A stretch of DNA of 64,000 bases from Sindora glabra (lineage: Eukaryota > Streptophyta > Magnoliopsida > Fabales > Fabaceae): positions 53,038,876-53,102,875 of the forward strand of contig CM035231.1 of assembly GCA_020226215.1 (NCBI GenBank), read 5' to 3'. The notes beneath the pieces are model-generated. The model had not been told where the DNA came from and did not search any database. It saw only the letters and a program-made list of their open reading frames with translations. The position numbers and the translations under genes are program-made. This document shows, piece by piece, positions 1 to 12,691 of the stretch (position 1 is the first letter of the stretch; each line of letters starts with the position of its first letter).

Positions 1-912
1 AGTAACACTAACTAAAAATCTCAAATAAATGAATAAATCATGTCTAATTAATAACAAAACTGTCAAATAATAGTATGTTACTGTTTCATTCCAAGACAGT
101 AACATGTTACTGTCTCGTTTCAAAATAGTAACATCAATTGAAAATCCCAAATAAATGAATAAATCAAGTCTAATTAATAACTAAATTGTCAAATTATAAC
201 ATATTACTATTTTTTCTCTAGACAGTAACATGTTACTGTTTCTTCTTCTAAAATAGCAACATCAATAAAAATTTAAAATAAATAGATAATAATATATTAC
301 TATTTTTTCTCTAAACAGTAACATGTTACTGTTTCATTCTAAAATAGTAACATCAATTAAAAATCTCTAAATAAATGGATAAATCAAGTCTAATTAACAA
401 CCAAATTGCTTAATAATAGTATGTTACTATTTTTTTCTTTAAACAGTAATATGTTACTATTTCATTTTAAAACAATAACATTAATTAAAAATTTTAAATA
501 AATAGATAATAGCATGTTACTGTTTGTTCTCTAGACAGTAACATGTTACTGTTTCATTTCAAAACAGTAACACCAATTGAAAATCTCAAATAAATAAATA
601 AATCAAGTCTAATTAACAATCAAATTGTTAAATAATAGTATGTTACTATTTTTTCTCTGGATAGTAACATATTACTGTTTCGTTTCAAAATAGTAACATC
701 AATTAAAAATTTCAAATAAATAGATAATAGCATATTACTATTTTTTCTCTAGACAGTAATATATTACTATTACGTTCCAAGACAGTAACATGTTACTATT
801 TCATTCCAGAACAGTAATATTAATTGAAAAACTTAAATAAATAAATAAATCAAATTTAATTAAAAATTAAATTATCAAATAATAACATGTTACTATTTGT
901 TCTCTAGACAGT
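1..912. repeat. Satellite-like higher-order repeat with 18-bp palindrome
   Basis: The block repeats a short module ending in the perfect 18-bp palindrome acagtaacatgttactgt, found exactly at 96-113, 222-239, 315-332 and 535-552 and in one- or two-base variants near 441, 661, 751 and 783. Two module types (about 125 and 93 bp) alternate to give a higher-order period near 218-220 bp, clearest between 382 and 820, where the linker with tcaagtctaattaa recurs. The array is cut by the left window edge, so its full size is unknown. No coding capacity is visible. Confidence 0.85.
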
Positions 913-943
913 AACTAATTAAAAAAATTTTAATTCTAATTGA

Positions 944-974
<31 letters not shown>

Positions 975-1390
975 TTAATTTGAGTTATAGTACTTAAAAT
1001 TTGATATTAAAAAATATTTATAAAATTTGAAGAAAATATAATTTTAATATTCAAATAATTTCAATTAACAAATAGAATATATAATTATATAATGCAATTA
1101 ATATAATATATATTAAAATTTTAATTTATTCAAAATATTTACATAATCAAATTAAATATATTATATTATATTTATATTATTTAATAATTATAATCTAACT
1201 TTCAAATAATAGCAATAGATAAAATAAAAAAGAAGTAAAAGAAAATTATGCAATAAAATAAATAAAAAATAAAATAATAAGTGGGTTATAAAATAACGTA
1301 GGAATTAAATAAAAGTATGTTATTAATTAATTCATTTAAATTAAATATTTAAATTTTTTTCATAAAATAATAATAATAAAATATGTCATG

Positions 1391-1450
<60 letters not shown>

Positions 1451-2106
1451 TAATTAATAAGTAAACTGCAAAATAACAGTACCACCAACTAAAATGGGTA
1501 TTCACAAAGTGAAACCTGATAATCAATTAAAAGGACAAAATTGGTATTAATTAATTTTAGTAAGGATATTTTTATATATGAATTAGTTAAAAATATAAAA
1601 AATAAAACTTACCTAGGGAGGAGTGGGTAAGTAATTTTTCGTATTTTATGGGAAACACAAGTTCCCAGAAAAATTTATTTCCTCTCATTTATGCAATCAA
1701 ACAACTTTATGGTAGTTTATATCTTGAAAAATATAATTTTCTATATTTTTGCTGCAAAACAAACGACCCCTCATATGTAATACATAAAATTAATCTTAAT
1801 TTGACATATATAATATAATTATACTTAATACTTTTTTTGACAACCTCTGGCATTTGATAGATTAGATTATGCAATCAAGTCAAATTGAATTTTATGTGGA
1901 GGTAAAACTTTTTTAATATTTATTTTCTTTATTTGCAAGATTTAAATTTAAAAATCTATTTAAAGAGGTCGAACTCCACACTATTAGACCAACAAGCATC
2001 AGTATAATTACGCTTAGATTACTCTTAATTTTAAAATATACACAAGCTTCTTCTTAATTTTACATAAAATAAAAATTGCTACTAAATTCATTTTCTAAAT
2101 TACAGT
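913..2106. other. AT-rich intergenic DNA with microsatellites
   Basis: No gene is supported here. It holds a compound (GT)n(AT)n tract at about 942-974 and a pure (AT)n tract at about 1392-1448. The remainder is low-complexity A/T sequence with short open frames only. Confidence 0.7.
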
Positions 2107-2570
2107 AAAAGAATATCGACTTCAATAAATAGAATATAATCAAAAGTCAAAAGAATTATGATATGAATAAATTATTTTTTCTTTATTTATGAGTTGCTCT
2201 TCGATACTTCTTTAAAATAGAGACTACCAATATGATCTTTGTAATATTTTCTATAAATTTTATAATTTTTTATAAAATGTTGTAACCTTTTTTTATAAAA
2301 TTTGTATTTTTTCATAAAACTCCAAAAATTTTCACGTTAAAAGAATATCAACTTCAATTGTTAGAATATGGTCAAAAGAATTATTTTTTAAGTAGACTAT
2401 CCTTTCTTTATTTATGAGTTGTCCTTCGGCACTCCATTTGAATAAAGACTACTGATAAACTTTTTATATAGATATTATAATTTTTTTTTTATAAAATCCT
2501 ATAACTTCTTTCATGAAGTTTGTAGTTTTTGGTTTTTTCATAGAACTCCTTAAGTTTTCGTTTCGTAAGC
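2107..2570. repeat. Diverged 232-bp tandem duplication
   Basis: Two direct copies start at 2107 and 2339 with the shared opening aaaagaatatc. Both continue through a segment containing ctttatttatgagttg and into T-rich sequence with tttataatttttt. They have diverged by substitutions and small indels. A partial inverted copy lies at about 3325-3400, so the duplication may be one arm of a foldback element. Confidence 0.7.
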
Positions 2571-3562
2571 GTCACTGTTCATGTTGAAAGATTTTTTTAA
2601 TAAAATTGTGAAATTTTATAAAAAAAAAATTGTAAGATTTATGTGAAAAATGACACTCCATAACTTATGTCAATTATAAAAAATTGATAAATTTTATGTA
2701 AAAAATAACAAATTTTATAAAAAAAATTCTCATAGAGGGAGTATATATACTACCTCAAATTAAAATAGTACCAAAGAATTACCCTTTATATATATATATA
2801 TATATATATTATGCTCATTTTACTGTAAATTCAAACACATCAAATTTTAAAGTCTTTCTAAAATAATATTTATAAAAAAATTTTGCTTGCGTACTCGTAT
2901 ATATAGATTTTAATATTTAAAATGTGATGACTATTTTAGGTTATTGACGTTAGTACTAAATGAATGGTTTAATTTTTAAGTTTTAATATTTATAATTTTG
3001 TAATTTATTTAATATACTTGTCTTATATTATTGATATATTTTGTCATCATTTAATGTGCTTTAGTCCTTTCATACCGTGGTATTTATTGGTATTTTATGC
3101 TCCAAGGTAATGATCATTATACTTTAAATACTAGAATCAGTACAAACGAAAGAAAAAATATACAGAACAAAAATTTTGATTAAGACATCTTCTATGTATA
3201 AGAAAAAAAATGCAAAGTAAAAATTTTGATAAAAAAAAAAACAACTTTGTATAGAACTTCAAATTTTGGGGTAGTTTGAAATAAAATAAGTATGTGAACA
3301 TCTATACATAAAAGAAGAGTAACCTAATCATAAAATAATTCTTTTGACCTATGATTATATTTTAACAATTAAAATTAATATTTTTAATGAAAAATTTAAA
3401 GTGGGTCTAATAGTAGTCTTTTTGTAAAATGAAGAAGATATTTATATATATTTTAAAAATAGAGAAAAACTTCACATAATTTTGATTAAATCAAAGGATG
3501 GATTATGTATTTTTTTCTTATTATTAATTAAATGAAGTTGCCATTTTTGTATGATTCACAAA
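2571..3562. other. AT-rich intergenic DNA with an inverted partial repeat
   Basis: No gene is seen. Positions about 3325-3400 match, in reverse complement, the start of the repeat at 2107/2339; the shared core is tcaaaagaattatttt. A short direct repeat with caaaattttgat-like ends lies at about 3145-3230. A small (AT)n tract is near 2790. Confidence 0.5.
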
Positions 3563-3571
3563 ACATTAAAA
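3563..3571. repeat. Candidate LINE target-site duplication, left copy
   Basis: acattaaaa here is matched by acattaaaa at 9597-9605, just outside the two ends of the LINE. The neighbouring 3573-3589 is T-rich on this strand, as expected for a decayed poly(A) tail of a minus-strand element. The match is short and A/T-only apart from one C, so chance is possible. Confidence 0.5.
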
Positions 3572-3750
3572 GTCTCTTCTTTTCTTTTGTGAGTGAAAGG
3601 GGCTAAAGCCAAAAAAAAAAAAGAACCAAATACTAATTCAAAGGAATACAATGGATTGAAACATCCCCCAAAGCATTAGAAAATAGCGAGGAGGCTAATT
3701 CCTTAGGAAGAAAATAGAAAGTGTGAATTCCTGACTCTAAATGAGTTCCA

Positions 3751-6700
3751 TTAATTTGCAAGCCAATCTGCATACGAGTTGTTTTCTCTAAAATTGTGGT
3801 GAAGGTCCACTTCCGAATTGTTGTTGAGCCAATACTTAATTATAGTGTAAGGTAGTGAGTTGGATTTCCGTTTTTGTTTAAGCTGGTCAAGAGTGCTTTT
3901 AAGTCCACTTCCACTTAAATTCTTCTTAAACCTCTCTTCCATGCCATTTGTAAACCGCATAAAAGACCCTGGCATTCATCCTCAAAGGAATTGCATATAC
4001 CCAAAGGTTTGGCGAATCCAATCACTCACTTACCCCACATGTTTCTAATAAGACCCCCGCATCGAGCTCTTGAAAGATCTAATTTTGCTACCCCATCTGT
4101 CTTTAATTTCATCTAGCCATCTAAAGGTGGTTCCCATCTGATTCCAAGTTGTATTTTCGCAAGCTGCAATTTGTTTGAGTTTCCCAAGTAGTCTCCTACT
4201 TCATTAACATAAACCATAATGGTTCTCAGCTGGATTATGTGGCCAAATAAACCCTTCCTCATGAATATCCTTATTCCTCCAAGTCCATAAGAACCATATA
4301 ATAATGCCCAAACACCAGCCCAAGTCAAGCCAACTTTATACTTTTGATTTTGATAGAGATTGGTGATACACCAGTCTTTTAACGAAAGCATCATAAAAGG
4401 TGTAATCAGTTGGGGAGGCACTAGTTTTTTCCAAGTGCTAGAAGCTCTTCTATAGTCTTGAAGGACATGAATTGCTATTTCTTCTTGAGAGCATTCTTTA
4501 GATGTTGCAGTACTATAGCCCTATCTAGTGGTTTGATTGTTAGTGAGTAGCCAATTATGCAGCAGTTGCCAAATAATTATTTTCACTCTCTGTGGAACTT
4601 TTAAGCTCCATACTTTCTGCCATATGTCATTTGGTTCATTCCAGAAATCTTTCATGATAGAAGAATAAGCACTTGATGCAGAAAGGCTCCCCCATTTGTC
4701 CTCCAAGCTATACAGTTCTGGCCTGTATTGTTGTTGGGGGGAATAACAATCTAGCAATGAGGTTATGACACTAGCATGAATAATTTATTGAAGTATGTGC
4801 CAATTCCAATCATTGCTAGAATCCACAAGCTGTTTCACCATCATTTAAAGATCACTTTCATTTAGCAAAATAGTAGCAAAATTAAGGAGTGGCATACGGA
4901 AATCCAAGCCAATCATCTTGCTAGAAATAGATGGTTTGTCCATTCCTAAGGTTCCATATAATATAAGTTAAGCTCGTGTATCCTCCCAGAGTTTAGCTAA
5001 TTCCTTCCAAAAAATAGAATCTATTTCCTTGCTGTTGATAGTTGTTGACCAGTCACTGCTGCCATATTTGCCTTTCAATACTTTGATCCATAAATCCTTA
5101 GACCCTGAGACGATTTTATAGGAGAGCCTTATTAGGCAAGTAGAGTTCCATACTGGCAATTTTGTGAAGGCCCTACTCCCCTTGAAGACTTAAGCTGATA
5201 GATTGTATGTCACCCAATAATGTGAGCTTTCCTTTTATTTGCTTCATGTCCCTAGATGAAGTCCCTTTGAAGCTTTTCAATTGTATTACAAATTCCTTTT
5301 GGGATTCTTGCCACTTGCATAGTATAAATAGGAATAGTAGAAAGAATGGAGTTAGGCTAAGTCAATTCTTCCTACCATAAATAAGCTTTTAGTCTTCCAA
5401 CTCAGGAGTTTCTATTTTATCTTGATCACCAGTCCTTCATATTAGTTTCTACTCTCACTTGTGGATATCAAATTAATCCTTAAATATTTGCCTCAAATTA
5501 GGAGTGGAAGCGACACTATCATAAATTGAAATAAATTTCATTTGATGTTTCTTTACATTCTTCGAAAAGAGGATCTGCAATTTCAAATGATTGACTTTTT
5601 GGCCTGATGCATTACAGAAATGATCAAGATATTTTTTAATGTAATGCATTTAATCTAAAGAAGCTTCAAGCGAATAGTTATAACTCATCTGTGAACATTA
5701 GATGAGATATTAGGACCATTTCTCCCAGCTTTAATTAGGTTTCCGATTGCCCTTATTTACTTCCTCTATAACAATGTGAGAAAGTTTGTCCCCTTGATGG
5801 TTTGAAATCATTAATCTTTGAACCATTCCATAAAACATTCATGGTAGTTGAAGAGATACACTGCATGATAACGATGGTAAGGAATGAAGGAATTCCAATC
5901 TGATGTAAGACATCATTAATGAATTTTCATTTTAGCCTATCATAGGCTTTCTCTAAATCAATATTGATTGTCATATAGCTTGTGTTGCCACTTTTTCTTT
6001 TCATAATATGGATCATCTCACTTGCAATAATAATATTATCCTGGATGTATTGTCTCGGAATAAGGTTAGATTGAAAAAGAGAAATTAAATCCAATAAAAG
6101 TGGCTTTAATCTACATTTGTGAAGTTTGTTGCATAAGGAGATTAGACAAAATTGATTGATGAATTCTGGATGATCTTCTTTTGGAATAAGTGTGATGAGA
6201 GTTTAGTTTGCTCTCTCAATATCATGAGATTGATTAAAGACTCCTTGAACAAACCCAAAAACAGTTTGGCCAACAATATCCCAGTTGGATTGAAAGAAGA
6301 GAGCGAGAAATCCATCATTCCGAGGGGCCTTTATAGCTCCCATATTGAAGATGGTAGTTCTCACCTCGTGGAGGGAAATTAGCTTTTGGAAAGCTTGTTC
6401 TCTACATTTATTACACGTGTGAAAATTAAATCTATTGTAAGAGGAAGGTGGATCACGTCCTCTTTAGTAAAGAGGTGTTTGTAAAAGTTCACCACCATAT
6501 TTATCATGTTTTCTTTATTATCGAGCCAGCTCCCACTTTGATCTCGAAGCATTGTGACTCGGTTTCTTTTTCTTCTAATTACTGTTTTAATGTGATAGAA
6601 TTTTATATTTCAATCTCCATCTTGGATCCATTGATATTGGGATTTTTAATGCCAAAAAGCTTCTTCTTGATTAAGGATGTTTAGGAACTCTTTCTGTAAA

Positions 6701-7669
6701 GAGCATTCTAAATTGTCTAGATAGGGATTCCATTTTTGCTCTATTACCTTTTGGATTTCTCTGAGTTTAGCCATCACTTCTTTTTTCCGTCACCTAATGT
6801 GGCCAAAAATAGAGATATTCCACTCTCTTAAAGGGCTTGTGAGGTTAGCTAGATTATGATCAACTGTTATCCCTCTATACCAATGCTTGCCAAAGAAGGA
6901 TTTAAAGGATGAATGGAAGATCCAAGCTGCCTCAAAGCGGAAAGGTCTATTATGATTCTCCACTCTCCTTCCTTTGAAATCAATAAGTAACGGATAATGT
7001 TCCGAATACATTCTTGGGAGCACTTTAACAATAGCCTCTCTAAATCTCAATCTCTACTTGTGGTTGCATCGGCCTCGGTCAAGCCTTTCAAACAATCTGT
7101 AATAGCTAGCTTTGATAGTTCCTTCCAAGCGTATTTTGAACCTTCCCACCCTAAATCAAGCCACCACAGTTGTTGATCCATTCCATAAACTTTTGATATC
7201 TGGAGGTAGAAATTTTGGCTTCTCCTTTCTTCTCATCCTCTTTTGCTATATCATTGAAATCTCCTGCGACCAGTCATGGTTCAAAAAAGGAAGTGAGAGA
7301 TCTGTGATAGCTTTCTTCTACATGCAATTTTGAGATCTCTATTTGGATTTATGTATACAATTTTAAGAAGCTAAAGATCCTCATTTAAAACTTGTACTAA
7401 AAAATGCATGAATTGAAAATCATATTGGATGAATGAGAGATTTAAAATGTTTTCATTCCAGCCTACCCATATGCCACCTGACCTTCCTCTGCTTTCATTT
7501 ACTAAAAATTTATTGTAATTTAGTTTTCTAAAGATTGTTTCAGCTCTACTTGAGTCAACCTTTGTTTCCAATAAGGCAAAAATATTTGGATGGTGGTTAT
7601 CTACCAACTCCTTTACATATGTCATGAAAGCATGAGTTCGCAATTCCAAACAAAGATTTTATTAATCAT
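3751..7669 (-). pseudogene. LINE ORF2 remnant: endonuclease / reverse transcriptase / RNase H
   Basis: This encodes the replication enzyme of the LINE, now a pseudogene. A start codon at 7669-7667 opens MINKIFVWNC, the usual start of a plant LINE endonuclease. The endonuclease continues at 7371-7649 (PNIFALLETKV, then GIWVGW) and 6790-7050 (HYPLLIDF, FRFEAAW). Reverse transcriptase pieces cover about 5160-6680; the catalytic tetrapeptide (normally FADD) reads F-T-D-E at 5684-5695. The pre-finger segment is at 4968-5159 (FWKELAKLWEDTR). The zf-RVT segment is at 4521-4757 (VWSLKVPQRVKIIIW), and RNase H ends at 3751-3975 with a segment ending ADWLAN. Frames change between all of these pieces. 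Confidence 0.9.
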
Positions 7670-7991
7670 AATAAAGAGAAAAATTTAATCGACCATGTGG
7701 TCAACCTGTTCCATCTACATATCTCTTGCCACATTCGCAGCAGTCTCTTTGTGGTTATTATACATCTGTTCATCGAAAGGTTGTGTCCTCAATCGTGGAG
7801 ACGATTATTGTTATATCTAACTCATGCACTTTTGTTAAGTCTGGCAAATTAGGAGGTTTATTGGGGTATACAGGGGTAGATAATGCATACATTTGCAAAG
7901 TTTGGAAAGAATGATATGGGGCACATTTGTTTGTAATATCCTGTAAAGGATGGTGACTTTGAGCTAGTATTTGTTCATGCGTCTACTCCTT

Positions 7992-9513
7992 TTACCTCCC
8001 TTGATGATAATGATAAGCTTCACGATTTGTATCCTGCATCATTGTTGCTTCTAACCAGTGACATGCACCAGTGGTTTTCTCTATTTCGGACTGCATAATT
8101 ATGGTTTGCATTTCCAATTCTGGTTGGCCATTCGAGGTTAGAAACTCTCTAGCATTCTGTACTATTTTGCTTTTGCTTGTTCTATCCTGGTTGGAGCCTT
8201 TCAAGGATGAGTCAGCAAGCCTTCCAAGTTTATAAACCTTTCGAGCAATATCTTCATTATGATCCTCATTATTTTCTTCCATTTCAAAAGCAGGGTCGGC
8301 TGAAAGTAAAAAAGTGAGACCTTTCGATGATAGTTTGTTTCTTCTTCATGCCATTTCTATTTTTAGTTTCAAATGTCTCCTCCCCCAGTTTGGTCTTCCT
8401 CCGTTTTTCACCTCTTTGCACAACCATCCAGTCTTCAAACTCCATAGCTATTTGTCTCTTATTTTCATCCCCTTCATTTCCTGCCTTTTTTTACCGTTGT
8501 TCCGTGATGCTACATCCCATATCCTGGGCCAGCTTTTGTGATTCAGTTAGAGTGTCTCTCTTTGAGCAGCCTTCAGAATAATGGCCGTACACTTCATATT
8601 TGAAGCAGATTAGATGCATTCCTTCATACTTCACTTTGATAATTTCAGTCCTTACTTTAAATTGAGGTATTAAAGCTTCATTTAGATTTTTCAATACACA
8701 TATCTGGGCATATTTACCCCTGGAATGCTCCTCCGTTGTGTAGTCAATTTTTATTATTTTCCCAATTCGATTCCCTCTTGCTTGTAGACATTTACTGTCA
8801 TAATATTCCATAGCTAGCTCTGGAAATTGGACCTAGATTGCCACAGTGTCGATCTCTATTTTTGCTGGATTAAAATTGGGAGACCATTCTCTAACAATAA
8901 GATAGTGGTTTAAAATCATCTGAGCGCCCTTTGTAAGAATAAAGTCTCTGTCATTCAAGTTAGAGAATTTCACAAGATAATAATCATAGTCTAAATCCTC
9001 TAGTTCGAAGGACCTAATTCCCTTCCATAGCTGAGTAAGTCTCCTTTCTAAGAATCTGTATCCAACTCTCCTACCCAGCAATTTGATTACCTAGTTCTTT
9101 CTATTTTTGTGGGTGATAGTTTTAGTACTGGCATAAATGTAGAATCATAAACCAATTCACCAATGATTTTGACATCATGTGCCGCCTCCTTATCAAATTG
9201 ATTTTCCTCATCAGCTTCACAATTAGTTAAATCCATTTCATTATCGGAAAAATCCTCTGAAGCATTGCTACAATCCTCTGTAAGGATCTGTACATAGGAT
9301 TTTAATTCAGTGCCAGTAGAATCAGGTAAGGGGTCAAGAATAGGATCATCGTATTTCGTCAAACCTGTTGTCCCTCTTTCAAAAGTTTTGCTGTCCCTTT
9401 TGATTTTCTTTTTATTCCAAGTCAAGAGATCAGCTTCTTCTTCAGCCGTTTGTCCTAAGTGCTGCTTGGGTTGTTTGCACTACTGTAGCTATAGACTGAG
9501 GTACCGTCGCCAT
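7992..9513 (-). pseudogene. LINE ORF1 remnant: DUF4283 and zinc-knuckle nucleic-acid-binding protein
   Basis: This encodes the RNA-binding gag-like protein of the LINE. The start codon is at 9513-9511 (MATVPQSIATVVQ), and the frame breaks within 25 codons. An acidic segment follows at 9087-9425. DUF4283 covers 8833-9081 (GRRVGYRFLERRL, then YLIVREWSPNF). One frame then runs on to 8491, interrupted by a TAG at about 8834 where the family has Trp. The zinc knuckle near 8590-8640 reads C-F-K-Y-E-V-Y-G-H-Y-S-E-G-C, so its second Cys is Tyr. 7992-8282 is a charged C-terminal piece in another frame. Confidence 0.88.
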
Positions 9514-9596
9514 TTTTCTCTACACTCACTTTTTTGCACTTTTGTTTTTTATTTAAAAGTTTCCTTTTATTTATTTTATTTTTTTATTAATTTATG

Positions 9597-9605
9597 ACAT
9601 TAAAA
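9597..9605. repeat. Candidate LINE target-site duplication, right copy
   Basis: acattaaaa, identical to 3563-3571. It sits about 85 bp upstream of the ORF1 start on the minus strand, a plausible 5' leader length for a plant LINE. Confidence 0.5.
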
Positions 9606-12060
9606 AAAATACAAAACTACAATTAACCTTATCTAACCAGGTTAAAGTACGCAAAGAGTGTTTATAACCAAAGTAAGATCAAATTTTGCTTCCCATCGCT
9701 TTCAAATGTCTTAATGAATACAATGCTAGTTACGCTACTCCATTTAAGATAATCCATCGACTGTTTTAGTATAAATTAAATTCGCATCCATTGAAGTTTG
9801 GCCTATTAGTATTTATATTCTTCTATTTCAATAAATATACACCTATGTTTTTTAATTTTCATCATAAAATATAATAAACAAAATAATTAATCTTTCATTT
9901 ATTAAAGTGACAACTTTATTATTTGCAAATTTCATAATTTACACCTATTATGAGGTGAGTTTAAATTTAATCAACTATTAATATAAAAATTTTATATTAT
10001 CAATGAATAAAAAGATTATACATAATTCAAAAATTAATATTAATTATAAATTTTTATTGATGGTAAAAAAATTAATAATTTTTTAATAACATATTAACAC
10101 ATGAGTAAATATTAGTATAAAATTAATTTGTACCGACAATAAATCAAATTTAAATTCTTATGAAAGGTTTATGCTACTTATATAACAATACTACTTATAC
10201 AGCAAGTTTAAAGCTTTGTTTCTTTTAATGAAAACCATCTCTTGTAAGAATATAATTATATGTTAACAATAGGATGAAAAATGATCAATATGTTTAATGT
10301 TAAATATAATAAATTTAGTACTCCTCTTTTTTAAATAAAAAAATATTTTTCCAAAGTTACCATAACTATAGGAATCATTTTTTAATTATAAGTTATACGA
10401 AACTCCTTCATTTATATATAAGAAAATGAGATTTTCTTATAAAAACCATCTTTCAAGGAACAAATGAAGCTTAAATTTGATTAGCTATTAATATAAAATA
10501 TTTTATATTGTCAATAAATAAAAAAATATGTTATTAAAAAATAATAATAATCAAAAATTTTAAATAATTTTAATAATATAGAAATAAACAATAGTGTAAA
10601 ATTATTTATTTTAATAGTTTAAATAGTAAAACTAGTTCCCAATAATTTTATCATATGAAATGAAGGAGTTTAGGGTCCACAAACTTAACAAAATTGTTGT
10701 AAGCCACTTTATGCTATCACAGTAGAAGTCTTTATGAGTTTTAAAATCCACGGGATTTAATAGATTTTGACCTAGTTTATTATATGGATTATGGACTTAA
10801 GCTTATTTAATGGACCAAGCCTTTATAAATGATAGGTTAAATCTAATGTTAACTTGAGTTAAGTTTAAACCCAAATCTTCAAATAAATATTTACATTATT
10901 ATCAATTAGTATATCATTAAAAAATCATATAACTAAAAATTTGATTAGATATACATAAAATCTTATTTAAATTGAGAAAATTAATTATAATTAAACTTAT
11001 ATTGATTTTAAAATTTTCATACTTTTTTATTATTTTTTCATGAAATAAGTTGTAATTTTTATCAAATATATGTATTATGGGCTTTATACGAAGTCTTTTA
11101 CATATCTATTATCAAAAAATTCTCTATAAAATCATAATTGTTTAATTAAATTACAAATTCTTAAACAAATAATTCTTAAAAAATGTAAAAAAATGGTTAG
11201 AAAAATTATAGAATAATAACCATTTAGCCTAATCCCACAAGACATTATTTATGTTTTTATGCTTCCATTGCATGCAAAATAATATCATTTTATTTTTTTA
11301 AATAACATTATATTAGAAAATAATTTTAAAGAAGCATTAGGCTGGAAATTTCCTTTTTGCACAACATTATCTAGATTAAAGAGTTTATTATAGTTAAATT
11401 GCTTATAAAATAATATTGTTTTAAAAAGCTTTTTAAAAAATCAATCATTCATGAACTTTTCACTTTTAACAGTTTTCAGTGACAGGGCTTGAATGATAAT
11501 ATAAATAAATGTTTTTATTAAAAATAAAATCAGTACCAAATGCTACATTGGAAAAGCAAAGACTTTAACTAGTTTGATTTCTTCTTTAACTTTTTATAAT
11601 TACATCATATATATTTACAATATACTTTATTTCCTTAAAGTTATTTAAGTCACTGATCTTTTAAATTTTAAAAACTTACAAACTATACTCTCAAACGTTA
11701 AATAATTTACAATTTACTTCCTTAAAATTCGAAGAAAAATTGCGAAAATATTAATCGACCATTAATTTTAATTTTAAACTAATACATACGTTGTACATGC
11801 ATTGTTGAGAAGATATTTCCTACAAAGTTCACAATGAACATAATGATTTTCAAAATTTAAATTATAAAACAACTTGTACTTTAATGGCAAAATAAAACAT
11901 ATAATTTATTAGATTTTTTGCTTTAAATTTAATAAAATAATTTCCTCAAAAAATTATGTACAATAAAAATAAATATATATAATTTGTAAAAAAATTAATT
12001 TAATGACATTTATATGTATATATACCTTTTTGTATTAAATTTATAATAACAGCATATATA
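9606..12060. other. AT-rich intergenic DNA with MITE-like remnants
   Basis: No gene is seen. About 9955-10165 and 10470-10640 share the arrangement gaatttaaattt-like end, then tattaatataaaa and a segment resembling ttatattgtcaat. That arrangement recurs at 27096-27428 and near 28840-28965, which suggests one dispersed miniature element family. At 9955-10165 the two ends are roughly inverted (left gagtttaaatttaat; right, read in reverse, gaatttaaatttgat). Confidence 0.45.
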
Positions 12061-12691
12061 GGTTCCATTTCACATAACTAGTTGATAAACTAATTAATAA
12101 TTAATAAGTTACTTGATAGTTAATAAATTAGTTTATAACTGATAGTTAATAGTTGATAAACTAATTAAAGTATTTCATAAAATTAACTGTTAAAGTAGCT
12201 GAAATTACAAAATAACATAAAAGGACATATTAATAGAAATATATATAATTAAAATAATTTATATTTATCTAAAAATTAAATTATATTAATGTAATTAAAA
12301 ATTTTAAAATAAAAGTATAATTTCTCATATTTAATTAATTATATTTTATAAACTTATATATTTATTTACTTATATAATTTTTATTTTAATATTTATTATA
12401 AAATTATAATTACTTAAAATATAATTAAATATATTTTCTAAAAATTACTTAAAATTATATTAGAAAAGATATGGATCATAAATTAAAAAAAATAAGTATA
12501 GATTTAGAAAAAATTTAAAAAAATAGTAGCTTATAAGTTATAAGCTATTCTGGATAATTTATTAAATCAGAACTTATAAGTTGACTGAAATAAATTATAA
12601 GTTAGTACGAGAAATACCTCTAGAGACTAATTAAATTATTGACCAGGTCAATAAATTATAAATTAAACTATTTGTTGTGCGAAATAGAGTC
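12061..12691. mobile_element. Candidate MITE with imperfect terminal inverted repeats
   Basis: The left end ggttccatttcacataac resembles the reverse complement of the right end, gactctatttcgcacaac. Inside each end are runs built on gttgataaactaatt-like and acttataagtt-like palindromes. It is about 630 bp, non-coding and very AT-rich. No clean target-site duplication was found, so the exact borders are uncertain. Confidence 0.5.

Larger units (their letters stand above)
3572..9596 (-). mobile_element. Decayed L1-type LINE (non-LTR retrotransposon)
   Basis: This is a roughly 6-kb minus-strand element with the full order of a plant L1-type LINE: short 5' leader (9514-9596), ORF1 (DUF4283 plus zinc knuckle), ORF2 (apurinic-type endonuclease, reverse transcriptase, zf-RVT, RNase H), then a short 3' region. 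Almost every domain is broken into several frames by stops and small indels, so it cannot be active. The length fits a nearly full-length insertion rather than a 5'-truncated one. A 9-bp candidate target-site duplication flanks it. Confidence 0.93.

Noticed and set aside
1..912. Regularly spaced palindromes resembling a CRISPR array
   Set aside because: The spacers are themselves repeated and the setting is a plant nuclear genome, so this is a satellite-like tandem repeat.
4113..4421. Separate small gene on the minus strand
   Set aside because: Its position between zf-RVT and RNase H and its Trp-rich text fit the LINE ORF2 C-terminal region, so it is part of that pseudogene.
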